DNA of 64,000 nt from Caldithrix sp. (GCA_020722815.1 DYKB01000005.1:8270-72269); one strand, 5' to 3'; positions 8,479-18,204 are shown, counted from the first letter of the stretch. Numbers and translations: made by a program. Notes: generated by a model not told the origin, from the letters alone.

Positions 8479-10419
8479 ATGAGAATGAAGGAATTCGCTG
8501 ACACCTGGAATGAATTAAGTCCGATTCAACAGGAAGCTGCGGAATGGAATGAAGGTCCGCTGCTGGTTTTAGCTGGACCTGGTTCAGGCAAAACCAGAGT
8601 GCTGACCTGCCGAATCGCCCGTATCCTGGAGGCAACCGCGGATCAAAATTTCCGAATTCTCGGCCTCACTTTCACCAATAAAGCTGCTGACGAAATGCGA
8701 TCACGGCTGGCCAAATTTATCCCTGATCAACAGAGAAGGCTTTTTATCGGTACTTTTCATGCGTTTTGTGCAGATGTGCTCCGACAGCATGGTATCCATT
8801 TAAAAATCAATCCGAACTTTCAGATCTATTCTGAAAATGCAGATTTACAAGCCATTCTGAACGATGCCGTTGAAAAGGCAAAAAGGCAGTACGATTTTAT
8901 CTCCGACCTGGATAAAAAAACGCTGCCTGTCATTCATCGATTGAAATCATTATTGATTCAGCCAACCCAATGCCGTCACTTATTTAAAGATGCTGAATTT
9001 GGTGAGCGAATGTCCGTGGTTTATCCTGAGTATGAAGCCGAATTATCATTTCGAAATGCCCTGGATTTCGATTCATTGATCTTCAAAGTACACGAACTGT
9101 TCACCAGTTACCCGGTTTTTGCCAAACGTTATCGAACTGTATATCCTTATATTTGTATTGATGAATTTCAGGATACGAATCAGGCGCAATATGCGCTTAT
9201 CCAGGCGTTGACCAAAACACCATCCAGCAACCTGTTCATGGTCGCCGATGATGATCAAATTATCTATCAATGGAACGGAGCCAGTCACCAGCGAATTCAG
9301 GAATTTGTAACCGATTATGCACCAAAAGTCATCCAGTTGCCTATCAATTATCGCTGTCCGCCCGAAATTGTCAGGCTGGCGAATAATTTAATCAGTCATA
9401 ATTTTTTACGCCAAAGCGATAAAGCACCCATTCAATCGGCGCTTCGAATCAGAGATGATGCGACCGTCCGATTATTGGGACCCTATCCAAATTTTGAAGC
9501 TGAAGCTGAAAATATTGTAAAAGATATTCTCGCACTTCACGCAAAGCATTTAAATTCAGTAGTGGTTTTAGGCAGGAATCGACGTCTTCTCGAAGTGGTT
9601 CAAAAGGCCGCGGTGAATGCTGGCGTAAACGCCGTGATTTTACAACGAAAAAATGACTTTACCAGTACCCCGTTTATCTGGTTAAATGCGATGCTGCGCC
9701 TGGCCAATGATCGACAGAATGAAAAATATCTGGAAGCGGTAAGTGGTAGTTTTTCACAACTTGTCCCCGGCCTCAGGATTGATATCGCCGAAATTATGGC
9801 TTTGGCTCAGGCATCCAATCGGGATTATTTGCAGCATTGGTTGCAGTATCTTTTAAATGAAAATATTGAGGCCGAAATTAAAACGCTGCTTGATCAAACC
9901 CTGATTTATCTGGCCGAAGGGAGAAATTTTCAAAATTTTGTTCAACTGGCATTAAGTTGGTTTAAAACGATAGACCGTTCCAGTAGTCAAAAAACGGAAG
10001 GTATGAATGCTGAAATTTTTGCGAATTATAAAGCCGAAGCAGTTGTTTGGCAGGACTTAACCAGGGAGATCAAATCTGGTTTTGGTGAGCGAATCACTTT
10101 AGCCTCATTTTTACAGGAGCTTCAATTGCGTTCCAAAGAATCAACCCCTGATCCAGAAACATTATCGTTACTCACAATTCATGGCGCCAAAGGCAAGGAA
10201 TATGATCATGTTTATCTGATTGGTCTGGTCGAAGATGAACGACCTTCGTTTCAAAGTAAACAAAAAGGGGAACGGAGTCCGGAGATGGAAGAAGAACGAC
10301 GGAATTGCTTTGTCGCCATTACACGAGCCCGGCGGACCCTGACTTTGAGCTATGCCCTGATTTATCGAAATTGGCCTAAAACCCCATCCCGATTTCTGTC
10401 TGAAATGGGATTGAAGTAG
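8479..10419 (+). CDS. UvrD/PcrA/Rep-like superfamily 1 helicase (GajB-like)
   Basis: A 646-residue SF1A helicase. Walker A AGPGSGKT is at residues 32-39. DEFQDTN begins at 228 (Walker B), followed by a motif III region ADDDQIIYQWNGA, motif IV YRCPPEI, the motif V region LLTIHGAKGKEYDHV, and motif VI VAITRARRTL near the C-terminus. It lies immediately downstream of the OLD-family nuclease, the arrangement of Gabija anti-phage systems and class 2 OLD loci. It is longer than the roughly 490-residue GajB of the reference Gabija system, nearer to full UvrD/PcrA. The stop is TAG, as at the interruption of the upstream gene, which shows UAG is a normal stop here. A housekeeping repair helicase is less likely, given the neighbours. 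Confidence 0.85.
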   Translation: MRMKEFADTWNELSPIQQEAAEWNEGPLLVLAGPGSGKTRVLTCRIARILEATADQNFRILGLTFTNKAADEMRSRLAKFIPDQQRRLFIGTFHAFCADVLRQHGIHLKINPNFQIYSENADLQAILNDAVEKAKRQYDFISDLDKKTLPVIHRLKSLLIQPTQCRHLFKDAEFGERMSVVYPEYEAELSFRNALDFDSLIFKVHELFTSYPVFAKRYRTVYPYICIDEFQDTNQAQYALIQALTKTPSSNLFMVADDDQIIYQWNGASHQRIQEFVTDYAPKVIQLPINYRCPPEIVRLANNLISHNFLRQSDKAPIQSALRIRDDATVRLLGPYPNFEAEAENIVKDILALHAKHLNSVVVLGRNRRLLEVVQKAAVNAGVNAVILQRKNDFTSTPFIWLNAMLRLANDRQNEKYLEAVSGSFSQLVPGLRIDIAEIMALAQASNRDYLQHWLQYLLNENIEAEIKTLLDQTLIYLAEGRNFQNFVQLALSWFKTIDRSSSQKTEGMNAEIFANYKAEAVVWQDLTREIKSGFGERITLASFLQELQLRSKESTPDPETLSLLTIHGAKGKEYDHVYLIGLVEDERPSFQSKQKGERSPEMEEERRNCFVAITRARRTLTLSYALIYRNWPKTPSRFLSEMGLK

Positions 10420-10485
10420 TATTCGATTGAGGAATTGACATTAGAAATCCAAAGCTTCCACTCATATTAGTGAATGTGAAATAAA

Positions 10486-10520
10486 AACGTAACCGTCACC
10501 TGCCAGGTGACGATCACGTT
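10486..10520. repeat. Palindrome after the Gabija-like operon
   Basis: AACGT and GTCACCTG pair with AGGTGAC and ACGTT, giving a long hairpin with no clear U-run. It shares the GTCACCT core and its position after the last gene with the palindrome at 4614-4646. The remainder of the 10420-10701 gap shows only a short direct-repeat-like CTGTCTATCCTGATCCTG stretch. Confidence 0.55.
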
Positions 10521-10701
10521 TATAAGTCATTGTGAAATATTAATGAAAACGCTTTTCCTGTCTATCCTGATCCTGTTAATCCTGTCCTAAAAATTATCAC
10601 TAAATTTTTTAAATCACCTCTTGAAAATCCCCAAAAAAAGGTTTATATTCTCTCCAGCCAATGAAAACTTCTATTCAAAATCAAACTCAGTCGGAGGAGA
10701 T

Positions 10702-11475
10702 ATGTTTACCCACAAATCACCGCTTTTAATCCAGATGATACTCGTGCTCCCATTTATATTGGCCCAATTTTTGACGATTCATGCCAGTGAAAAACGGGTT
10801 CTCATCTATACGAAGAATGGTGAAGGGTATGTGCATGACAATATTGCCGCGAGTGTGGCGGCGCTTGCCAAAATTTGCAACGACAACAAAATTCAAACTG
10901 ATGTGAGCGACAGGCCTTCGGTATTTACGGCTGAAAATTTGAAGCAGTATCAGGCGATTATTTTTTCAAATACAAATAATGAAGTATTCGACACCGATGC
11001 GCAAAGAAATGCCTTTAAAAAATTTATTCAATCGGGTAAAGGATTTGTCGGGATTCATTCGGCGTGTGCTTCGGAGCGAAAGTGGCCCTGGTTCTGGGCG
11101 ATGGTGGGGGGATTATTCGTTCGGCATCCGAAATTTCAGCCTTTTACCATTAAGGTAATCGATCACCAGCATCCCGCCACTGAATTTTTGGGCGACACCT
11201 GGGCGTGGGAGGATGAATGTTATTATCTCAATCACCTGAATCCGGATATTCATGTGCTGTTGGCGGCGGATTTGACCACACTTGATGATCCGCAGCGAGC
11301 CGAATATCCGGGCGAGACGTTTGGAAATTATTTTCCGCTGGCCTGGTATCATCATTTCGATGGGGGACGCGAGTTTTTTACGGCGCTGGGGCATCAGATT
11401 GAGCATTACAACGACCCGAATTTTTTGAAACATCTGTGGGGTGGCATTCGGTGGGCAATGGGTGAAACTCATTAG
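10702..11475 (+). CDS. ThuA-like domain protein, secreted
   Basis: A 257-residue protein with the ThuA (trehalose utilisation-like, glutamine amidotransferase-like fold) signature. It opens KRVLIYTKNGEGYVHDN after a signal peptide of about 25 residues (hydrophobic LIQMILVLPFILAQFL, cleavage probably near IHA-SEK). FVGIHSACA, WPWFWAMVGGLF and a late YPGETFGNYFPLAWYHHFDGGR are typical of secreted ThuA proteins in Bacteroidota and planctomycetes. GGAGGA just upstream supports the ATG at 10702; the TTG further upstream is not used. The enzymatic role of the family is unclear, though such proteins often accompany sugar catabolism. The stop codon lies within the 8-bp target duplication of the element that follows. 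Confidence 0.85.
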   Translation: MFTHKSPLLIQMILVLPFILAQFLTIHASEKRVLIYTKNGEGYVHDNIAASVAALAKICNDNKIQTDVSDRPSVFTAENLKQYQAIIFSNTNNEVFDTDAQRNAFKKFIQSGKGFVGIHSACASERKWPWFWAMVGGLFVRHPKFQPFTIKVIDHQHPATEFLGDTWAWEDECYYLNHLNPDIHVLLAADLTTLDDPQRAEYPGETFGNYFPLAWYHHFDGGREFFTALGHQIEHYNDPNFLKHLWGGIRWAMGETH

Positions 11476-11617
11476 TGTCTGTCCGAAAATACCCAATTTT
11501 GTCATTGCGGGACGTTTTTGGCGCCGAAGCATTCCCCTTGAATAACAGCGGAGAGATTGCTTCGTCGCCAAAAACGCTCCTCGCAATGACAGTACCGGCG
11601 GCTTTTGCGGACAGACT
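11476..11617. mobile_element. 142-bp MITE-like element with 8-bp target duplication, family B
   Basis: The ends are 10-bp inverted repeats (TGTCTGTCCG; nine of ten matched at the right end). CTCATTAG is present exactly at 11468-11475 and 11618-11625, a clean 8-bp target-site duplication. The interior contains a large hairpin whose arms begin TGTCATTGCG and contain GCTTCGTCGCC-type sequence. A hairpin of the same type sits at 31267-31359. The insertion landed on the stop codon of the ThuA-like gene without destroying it. Confidence 0.85.
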
Positions 11618-11939
11618 CTCATTAGAACTGGTTTTGTCTTTAAATTTATTCTGATATCCTGTAGATGGCCATGATTGCAACGCGGTATTTATTTTGGTCG
11701 GTGAAATTTGTGATTATCATGTATTCGATTTAATAAAACACCTAAAGAGGACTCCCTCCGGTAAGCAGCTCAGAGAATCCATCACATTGCAATTGGTGAG
11801 GTTCTTTCGAACTTCAGGCATTGATGCAAAAGAATTGAGGCGTCTCGAAAAAAAAATTTTGAAACAAAATTCATTTAATACCCGAATAATTAAACGGCTA
11901 ATATTTAGAATTTCTACAAATTTAATGAAGGGAGGATTC

Positions 11940-12866
11940 ATGTCAATTTCATATTCAGCACCATTATCAAAAGCCTGGCAGCGGATGAAAGAAGCGCTTT
12001 TTCGGCCTTTTGATTTGGCCAAATGGTTTGTGGTTGGATTTACAGCTTTTCTGGCGGGATTAGCGGATGGAGGTTCAGGATCAAGATGGGATATTAGTGA
12101 CACACGCCATTTTGATCTGGACGAGCTTCGGGAAATTCCCCAAAACCTGAAGGATTGGTATGATGACTACTCAGAATGGGCGGCGCTAATCATTATTGGC
12201 ATTGTCGCGGTTATCGCCTTAATCATTCTCATTATCTGGCTGAGTTCACGGGGTAAATTTATGTTTCTTCATAATGTGGTTAACAATTCTTCGGACGTTT
12301 CCCGGCCCTGGCATGCTTATAAAAAGGAGGGTGATTCCCTGTTTCTTTGGCGATTGGTGTTCGCTCTGGTTGCCATCGGCATGATTGCCATGTTTGCCAT
12401 TCAATTTTATTTTGTTATTTCAGAGTACGAGACCAGTACCGGCAATCTGTTTCTCTCAATTGGTGGCCTGGTTTTAGTGGGGCTCATTTCTTTTATTGTG
12501 ATTGGTTACGTTTCGTTATTTCTGGATAATTTTATCGTCCCGATCATGTATCGCTATCGGATGACCACGACTGAAGCCTGGAACTATTTCCTGCCGATTC
12601 TTCGCCAAAATTTATTACAATTCATTCTTTACGGATTATTTATCCTGGCGCTGCTTATTGGATTGGTCATTGGAATCATCATCATCGGGTTTATGACCTG
12701 TTGTGTGGGATTTATTCTTTTTGTTATTCCTTATATCAATACCGTAGTGCTTTTACCAATTATTTATACCTTCCGCGCCTTCAGTGTTGAATTTTTAGCA
12801 CAATTTGGGGAAGAATTTAATGTTTTCCTGAGCAGTGAAAGTCTTTCTTCTGCTTTGCCGGACTGA
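11940..12866 (+). CDS. Integral membrane protein of unknown function
   Basis: A 308-residue protein with several strongly hydrophobic segments: around residues 25-42, a long Ile-rich helix AALIIIGIVAVIALIILIIW, then about four more towards the C-terminus. The N-terminus SISYSAPLSKAWQRMKEALFRPFDLAKW and the later FLDNFIVPIMYRYRMTTTEAW resemble the DUF7544-type family of bacterial membrane proteins; I recall this pattern but cannot search. The start is the ATG at 11940, preceded by AAGGGAGG. The frame is open upstream to 11694, but that part has no initiation signal. It is convergent with the next gene. No function is assigned. Confidence 0.7.
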   Translation: MSISYSAPLSKAWQRMKEALFRPFDLAKWFVVGFTAFLAGLADGGSGSRWDISDTRHFDLDELREIPQNLKDWYDDYSEWAALIIIGIVAVIALIILIIWLSSRGKFMFLHNVVNNSSDVSRPWHAYKKEGDSLFLWRLVFALVAIGMIAMFAIQFYFVISEYETSTGNLFLSIGGLVLVGLISFIVIGYVSLFLDNFIVPIMYRYRMTTTEAWNYFLPILRQNLLQFILYGLFILALLIGLVIGIIIIGFMTCCVGFILFVIPYINTVVLLPIIYTFRAFSVEFLAQFGEEFNVFLSSESLSSALPD

Positions 12867-12880
12867 CATCCAGCACAACT

Positions 12881-13417
12881 TTAAAATTTACCACCTGTCA
12901 GCGTATGACGCAAGTTTTTTTTTTTGCTGCAGCAATCTCCTTCACCTGAGCTATAAGGAATAATTTTATTTAAATCCACCACCGCTTTAAACTGTTTTTC
13001 TATCGGGACAAAATCAGACGCACTCGAATTCGCCAAAAAGAGACGTTTCTGCTTGTTATTATTAAATTCGATTTTCAGCATTTCTGGTGTCAGTTTAATA
13101 TTTCTAATTTCTTCCCAGCCATAAAAATACGAAGTTCTCATCAATTTTCCAATAGATATTCCCGATTTATTTATTGTTATCTGATTTTTTCTCTGCGCGC
13201 TTGCTATTATTTTTGGAAACAAGAAAATATAAACTAAGCCGATTAAGTAGTAACAATATTGAATACGGGAGCGAATGTTAATCAATCCAAAAGAGATTCC
13301 TGTTAATATCATAAAGATACCAGAAATAAATGAAACAAGCCGGGTTGATTGATCTTTGAATTTCAATTTAAATTTTTGATAAAAAGCCCCCAGAACCAGA
13401 AAAATGATGCCAATCAT
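12881..13417 (-). CDS. Membrane protein with C-terminal PH-like domain, possibly frameshifted
   Basis: 178 residues: two or three N-terminal hydrophobic segments, then a soluble part (NQITINKSGISIGKLMRTSYFYGWEEIRNIKL). That soluble part reads like a bacterial PH-like domain of the YdbT/STM3941 kind. The ATG at 13417 starts within the first hydrophobic segment and overlaps the end of another frame at 13420-13578. That other frame encodes a sensible N-terminus, so the two are probably one gene broken by a frameshift in the T-rich stretch near 13425-13435. The C-terminal tail (CCSKKKNLRHTLTGGKF) may also be out of the family. Confidence 0.5.
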   Translation of the reverse strand: MIGIIFLVLGAFYQKFKLKFKDQSTRLVSFISGIFMILTGISFGLINIRSRIQYCYYLIGLVYIFLFPKIIASAQRKNQITINKSGISIGKLMRTSYFYGWEEIRNIKLTPEMLKIEFNNNKQKRLFLANSSASDFVPIEKQFKAVVDLNKIIPYSSGEGDCCSKKKNLRHTLTGGKF

Positions 13418-13419
13418 AA

Positions 13420-13578
13420 TCAGTAAAAAGGAAATAAAAACATAATAGCGATGGGATTGGCAATTCCATCAAAACCGCCAACAAATAGACCAAATGCTGT
13501 CAATAAAAATTGAAATTTCTCAGCATTCTCCATACGACGGGGCGATGTTTTCGTGAAATATAGCTTAATATCATCCAA
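13420..13578 (-). CDS. Small ORF, probable N-terminal part of the PH-like membrane protein
   Basis: 52 codons from a TTG at 13578 with an AAGGAG-type site just upstream. It includes RRMENAEKFQFLLTAFGLFVGG, a hydrophilic start leading into a membrane segment, and its TGA at 13420-13422 lies three bases before the ATG of the next frame. Either a +/-1 frameshift separates two parts of one membrane protein, or this is a short coupled gene. It is too short and has no ATG start, so it is easily missed. Confidence 0.4.
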   Translation of the reverse strand: MDDIKLYFTKTSPRRMENAEKFQFLLTAFGLFVGGFDGIANPIAIMFLFPFY

Positions 13579-14294
13579 GGCCTTTTCTCCTTAAGCTGTT
13601 TTTTCAGAGAGAGTACATTTTCCAGGAATCCAACTTTTCAGGGATAAAATACGCGATTTTTATATAATTGTCAAGAAAATATAATTTTTTGTCACTCCTT
13701 TATCTGAAATAAATGAGGCTGCTTTAAAAAATTATTGAACTGCCATTCTGTGTGAAGTGAAGAATCTCGTAAGTTATTAAAAAATAAAGGTTTTTCATGC
13801 GGCTTCGCCGAGTTTATCCGGAGTGCAACCAAAGGCTTCAAAATGATAAAACAACCCCGTTAGAATCAACTCATAAATTTTGTAAAAATTAAGGCAGTGC
13901 AGAAATTGGCCCTATAACTTGCTCTGATATAATGTTCCAGGCCGGTTCTATCTTTTTCGTCCAGTGATGCTGGTTTAAATAAATGAGACAATTTGATAAA
14001 AAATAATTTTTTACTTGTGTTTATCGCAATAAATTATTATATTTAAATGTGTTTCTTTAAATAATTTTATGTAATCCGGTATCATTTAGAGTTATCGCAT
14101 TCAGGCAACGGTATTATAAATACGACTTATTATAAAAAAGCTAATTTATTATAAAAACTATTTGAATTGTGATTTTCTAATTAACAATTTTGTCATATCG
14201 ATATAATTGATTTGATTGTACTGTTTATTCTGTTAATATATTTTACTTTTATCTTAACCGAATATGTTGCTTTTGGCTTTATGAGGAAACATGA
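13579..14294. other. AT-rich intergenic region with possible gene relic
   Basis: 716 bases without a convincing gene. On the minus strand between about 13800 and 13985 short frames read like a decayed protein (for example EHYIRASYRANFCTALIF in one frame and GLFYHFEAFGCTPDKLGE in another), broken by stops. I do not recognise the family. 13985-14290 is very AT-rich and probably carries the promoter of the sensor kinase. Confidence 0.35.
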
Positions 14295-17200
14295 ATGGAT
14301 ACGCAATTGGATTGGTTTGAATTTGTGGAAAGAATCCCGCCAGGGATGCATTTATGTGTTTTTTATCAAAATCAAGCAGATCTCGTCGAAATTTTACTTC
14401 CTTATTATCAGGAAGGGATAAAAAAACATGAATTGTGTATCTGGATCGCTGCTGAGCCATTAAATCTGACTGATACTGAAAAACTTTTTATTAAAAACTG
14501 GCCGGAATCTGTAAATTTTCTTCAAAATGGGCAATTGAAAATCATTTCGCACCAGAATTGGTATTTGAAAGAGTCCAAATTCGAAGGCAACAAAGTGACG
14601 GAACGCATGCTGGAAAAGCTCAATTTTGCCCTGGGAGCTGGTTATCACGGCCTTCGTATCGCTGGAAATGCATCCTGGTTAAAACCAGACAACTGGGATG
14701 ATTTCATCCGTTTTGAAGAAAATATCAATCAAAAAATTACCAATTCTCCTGTTATCGCTTTATGTGCCTACCCCCTGGATAACTATCGTATTCCCGAAAT
14801 GCTTGAAGTTTTTAGCCAGCACCAGGCAGCGCTGCTAAAAAGAAGCTCGACCTGGAAATTAATAGAGGGCGTCGGTTATCGACGAATTCTGGAAAAACTT
14901 TCCCGCCTTTCTTCGGTGGTCGAAGCAATGGTAGATGGCGTGATTATTATCGATTTGGATGGTAAGATAAATTATGTAAATCAGGCGATCTGCACCACGC
15001 TGGATTATCTGCCGAATCAACTCTTAAAACGGTCACTTCTCGACCTGGTTAGTGAAGGAGATCGGGCGAATTTTTTATCGGTCATCAGTGAGGTTATTAA
15101 AAATTCAGCCGCCAACCATCTCCCGGAATTGCGAATCCGGCATCGGAATAATTATGAAATCTCCATGAGTATCACTTTTTCGATGCTGCGAAACATGCAG
15201 GACGAGCCGAATGAGATAATTCTGGTTGCGCGGGATATCACCATCAATAAACAGGCTCGGGAAGCCCTGGCGCATGAACAAAATCTATTACAGGCGCTCA
15301 TGGACAACATTCCGGATCACATCTATTTTAAGGATATCAAAAGTCGATTTATTCGCATTAATCGTGCACAGATGAGATGGTTTGGATTGGACGATATTGC
15401 GAAAGTGCTTGGCAAAACTGATTTTGATTTTTTCGCGGAGGAACATGCGCGTCAGGCCTTTGAGGATGAACAACAAATTATCCGTACCGGCGAACCAGTG
15501 GTCGGAATTGAAGAAAAAGAATCCTGGCCCGATGGAAAGGACACCTGGGTTTCGACAACAAAAATGCCCTTGCGAAATCAGCAGGGTGAAATAATCGGCA
15601 CATTTGGTATTTCGCGCGATATTACAGCGCACAAACGCGCTGAAGCCGCTTTGAAAGCCAGTGAAGAGAAATACCGAAGCATCTTTGAAAATATTCGGGA
15701 TGTTTATTATGAAACTTCACTGGATGGAATCATTCTGGAAATTAGTCCTTCGGTTGAAGAGCTATCAGCTTATACGCGTGAGGAACTCATTGGATCTTCA
15801 TTATCAAATTTTTATGCGATACCGGAAAAAAGAGCGGAATTAATTAAATTATTATTAGAAAAGAATAATTTGCCGGATTATGAAGTGGCGCTAAGAGATA
15901 AAAATGGCCGGCTGGTTTATACTTCACTGAATGTTAAAATAATCAAAGATCAGACGGGAAATCCGCTCAAAATTGTCGGTTCCTTACGTGATATTACCGA
16001 ACGAAAAAGGACCGCGCTGCTCTTAGAGACATTAAATACCGCTGCCCTGGCTATGGAACATGCCTTAACTCTGGAAGAAATTTTTAACGCGGTTGCAACC
16101 CATCTGCAAAAGTTAGGTTTTGTAACCACCCTCTTTTTGCGGGATGAAACGCAAAAAAAATTAGAGATAAAATTTATCAGTAAACAAGATCAACTCGTCG
16201 ATGACCTTACCAATTTACTCGGTTTTTCCCCATTGAATTTTTCAATACCCATCGAATCCAGCTCCTTTTTTCATCATACAATTTATGACCGGCAAACTCA
16301 ATATATTGATTCACCGACAGAAACCATCCAGCAATTACTTCCGCCAACTTTATTGGCGCCGGTATTAAAATTACTGGATCAATATCATCTCACCCGATTC
16401 ATTCGGGCACCCCTCATCATTGACGATCAGGTGATTGGGATATTATCGGTTTTTTCAGATGATTTAAGTGAAAACGATCTCCCCTCAATTACGGCTTTTG
16501 CCAATCAAATGGCAGCCGCGTGGCGAAAAAGCCGTTTGCTGCAGGAATTAGTCACCAACATGCAAAAATTGAAAGAAACGCAGGTGCAGTTACTCCATTC
16601 CCAAAAAATGGAAGCCATTGGTCGACTCGCCGGCGGTGTGGCGCACGATTTTAATAATCTGTTAACAGCCATCACCGGTTATACGGAACTGTTAATTGAT
16701 AGCATCCCGTTTGAAGCCCCCATGCAGGCAGATTTAAAGGAGATAAAAAAGGCAGCCGATCGGGCCGCCGCATTAACCCGCCAGCTATTGGCCTTCAGTC
16801 GTCGGCAACCACTTCAGACCTCGATTACGGACCTGAATAATCTGGTCATCAATATGCAAAAATTACTCAAACGATTATTGGGTGAAGATATCGAGTTGAT
16901 TACCATGCTTGACCCCGCATTGGCACGGGTAAAAGTCGATCAGGGACAAATTGAACAGGTATTAATGAACCTGGCAGTCAATGCGCGCGATGCCATGCCG
17001 GAAGGGGGAATGCTTACCATAAAAACTGAGAATATTATCCTGGAAGAGAACTCTGCTGAAGCAATAAAATACGCTCATAAAGGAAAATTTATTCGGATGT
17101 CTATTTCCGATACTGGTATCGGCATCGAAAAAAACATGCTGGAAAAAATTTTTGATCCATTTTTCAGCACAAAAGGCCCGGGCGAAGGTACAGGGCTGGG

Positions 17201-17729
17201 ACTATCCGTTGTTTATGGTATCATCCAGCAACATGAAGGCTGGATTAATGTCACCAGTGAGCCAAACCAGGGAGCCATTTTTGAAATTTTCTTACCCACT
17301 TATTCTATTGAAGCCGAAAGCGAGTTGGAGGAAAAAAATGTTTTGGCAGAACTTCGTGGCAATGGGGAACGAATCCTGTTGATTGAAGATGAGGAGATGA
17401 TCGGAAAATTCACCACCCGCATCTTAAATCAAAATGGCTATCTCGTCTTCTCGGCGAACAGTTTTCGGGATGCTCAGGAGCTATTTATGCGGGAAAAAGG
17501 CAATTTTGACCTGATTTTTAGCGATGTGGTTTTACCCGACGGAAGTGGATTACATCTGGTAGAACAGTTTTTACTCGAAAAACCGAATCTGAAAGTCCTA
17601 CTCAGCAGTGGCTATACGGATCAAAAATCCCAATGGCGTCAAATTCGGGGCCGTGGTTTTCGATTTCTCCAAAAACCGTATGTCTTTACAACCTTGCTGG
17701 AAATTATTAAAGAAATCTTAAAATCGTAA
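14295..17729 (+). CDS. Hybrid sensor histidine kinase: MEDS, PAS repeats, GAF, HisKA, HATPase, receiver
   Basis: 1144 residues with no membrane segment, so a cytoplasmic sensor. Residues about 5-170 resemble the MEDS (DcmR) sensory domain, with [19 protein letters not shown]. Three PAS units follow, roughly 205-325, 335-450 ([20 protein letters not shown]) and 455-570, then a GAF-like unit about 575-750. The phosphoacceptor His784 lies in [17 protein letters not shown]. The ATPase N box is [10 protein letters not shown], and the G boxes are DTGIGIE and [13 protein letters not shown] receiver domain ends the protein, with phosphoacceptor Asp1077 in [16 protein letters not shown] seven bases upstream supports the ATG at 14295 over the out-of-frame ATG at 14291. 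No separate response-regulator gene is adjacent, so the output partner is unknown. Confidence 0.9.
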   Translation: MDTQLDWFEFVERIPPGMHLCVFYQNQADLVEILLPYYQEGIKKHELCIWIAAEPLNLTDTEKLFIKNWPESVNFLQNGQLKIISHQNWYLKESKFEGNKVTERMLEKLNFALGAGYHGLRIAGNASWLKPDNWDDFIRFEENINQKITNSPVIALCAYPLDNYRIPEMLEVFSQHQAALLKRSSTWKLIEGVGYRRILEKLSRLSSVVEAMVDGVIIIDLDGKINYVNQAICTTLDYLPNQLLKRSLLDLVSEGDRANFLSVISEVIKNSAANHLPELRIRHRNNYEISMSITFSMLRNMQDEPNEIILVARDITINKQAREALAHEQNLLQALMDNIPDHIYFKDIKSRFIRINRAQMRWFGLDDIAKVLGKTDFDFFAEEHARQAFEDEQQIIRTGEPVVGIEEKESWPDGKDTWVSTTKMPLRNQQGEIIGTFGISRDITAHKRAEAALKASEEKYRSIFENIRDVYYETSLDGIILEISPSVEELSAYTREELIGSSLSNFYAIPEKRAELIKLLLEKNNLPDYEVALRDKNGRLVYTSLNVKIIKDQTGNPLKIVGSLRDITERKRTALLLETLNTAALAMEHALTLEEIFNAVATHLQKLGFVTTLFLRDETQKKLEIKFISKQDQLVDDLTNLLGFSPLNFSIPIESSSFFHHTIYDRQTQYIDSPTETIQQLLPPTLLAPVLKLLDQYHLTRFIRAPLIIDDQVIGILSVFSDDLSENDLPSITAFANQMAAAWRKSRLLQELVTNMQKLKETQVQLLHSQKMEAIGRLAGGVAHDFNNLLTAITGYTELLIDSIPFEAPMQADLKEIKKAADRAAALTRQLLAFSRRQPLQTSITDLNNLVINMQKLLKRLLGEDIELITMLDPALARVKVDQGQIEQVLMNLAVNARDAMPEGGMLTIKTENIILEENSAEAIKYAHKGKFIRMSISDTGIGIEKNMLEKIFDPFFSTKGPGEGTGLGLSVVYGIIQQHEGWINVTSEPNQGAIFEIFLPTYSIEAESELEEKNVLAELRGNGERILLIEDEEMIGKFTTRILNQNGYLVFSANSFRDAQELFMREKGNFDLIFSDVVLPDGSGLHLVEQFLLEKPNLKVLLSSGYTDQKSQWRQIRGRGFRFLQKPYVFTTLLEIIKEILKS

Positions 17730-17773
17730 TTTATGTCAAATCTGTTTTAGGGTGTGCTCTCAAAAATAAAAGG

Positions 17774-17826
17774 CAAAAAAACGATACGCACCGGGTTAAA
17801 AAAGTTTTATCGTTTTTTTTAACCGG
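17774..17826 (+). terminator. Intrinsic terminator after sensor kinase
   Basis: AAAACGATA (ending 17785) pairs with TATCGTTTT (from 17808), followed by a T-run. An alternative hairpin, CCGGGTTAAAAAA with TTTTTTAACCGG, overlaps it (17791-17826). It lies 45 bases after the kinase stop. Confidence 0.7.
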
Positions 17827-17877
17827 ACGTTGTCTTAATCGCGGATCAACACCTTTTTAATAAAATTTACAAACAAA

Positions 17878-18180
17878 ATGAAAATCGACCGTTTACTCTC
17901 CATCATCATCTATCTATTAAATCGCGAACTTGTCAGTGCCAGGGAACTGGCGACCCAATTTGAGGTTTCCTGACGGACCATTCAACGGGATATGGAAACA
18001 CGCTGTTGTTCCGAAATTCCAATTGTTTTTCCGTTCAGGGGGCACAAGGTGGATTTGGTATCGTTGAGGGCTATAAACTGGACCGGCAATTAATCAATTC
18101 CAATGACCTCTTTTTTATTCTCACCGGATTGGAAAGCATCAGTTCGACCTTTAAAAAAAACAGATTCATTCCACACTGGA
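17878..18180 (+). pseudogene. Decayed WYL/YafY-type transcriptional regulator
   Basis: The ATG at 17878 opens a typical HTH_11 N-terminus, KIDRLLSIIIYLLNRELVSARELA, leading to VS-stop-RTIQRDMET. The TGA at 17971 stands where the family has Arg (VSRRTIQRD), so a single CGA-to-TGA change is likely. A frameshift near 18005 then moves the homology to another frame, where GAQGGFGIVEGYKLDRQLI continues the canonical sequence. The gene then runs out before any WYL ligand-binding domain. It is a regulator pseudogene, with a stop, a frameshift and a C-terminal truncation. Confidence 0.8.
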
Positions 18181-18204
18181 ACTCACGACATAAGGAGAGT
18201 TACT

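Noticed and set aside
11694-11939. 82-codon in-frame extension upstream of the 308-residue membrane protein
   Set aside because: The ATG at 11940 has AAGGGAGG directly upstream and gives the natural N-terminus; the extension has no start signal. It reads somewhat protein-like, so a decayed upstream gene is possible but unsupported.
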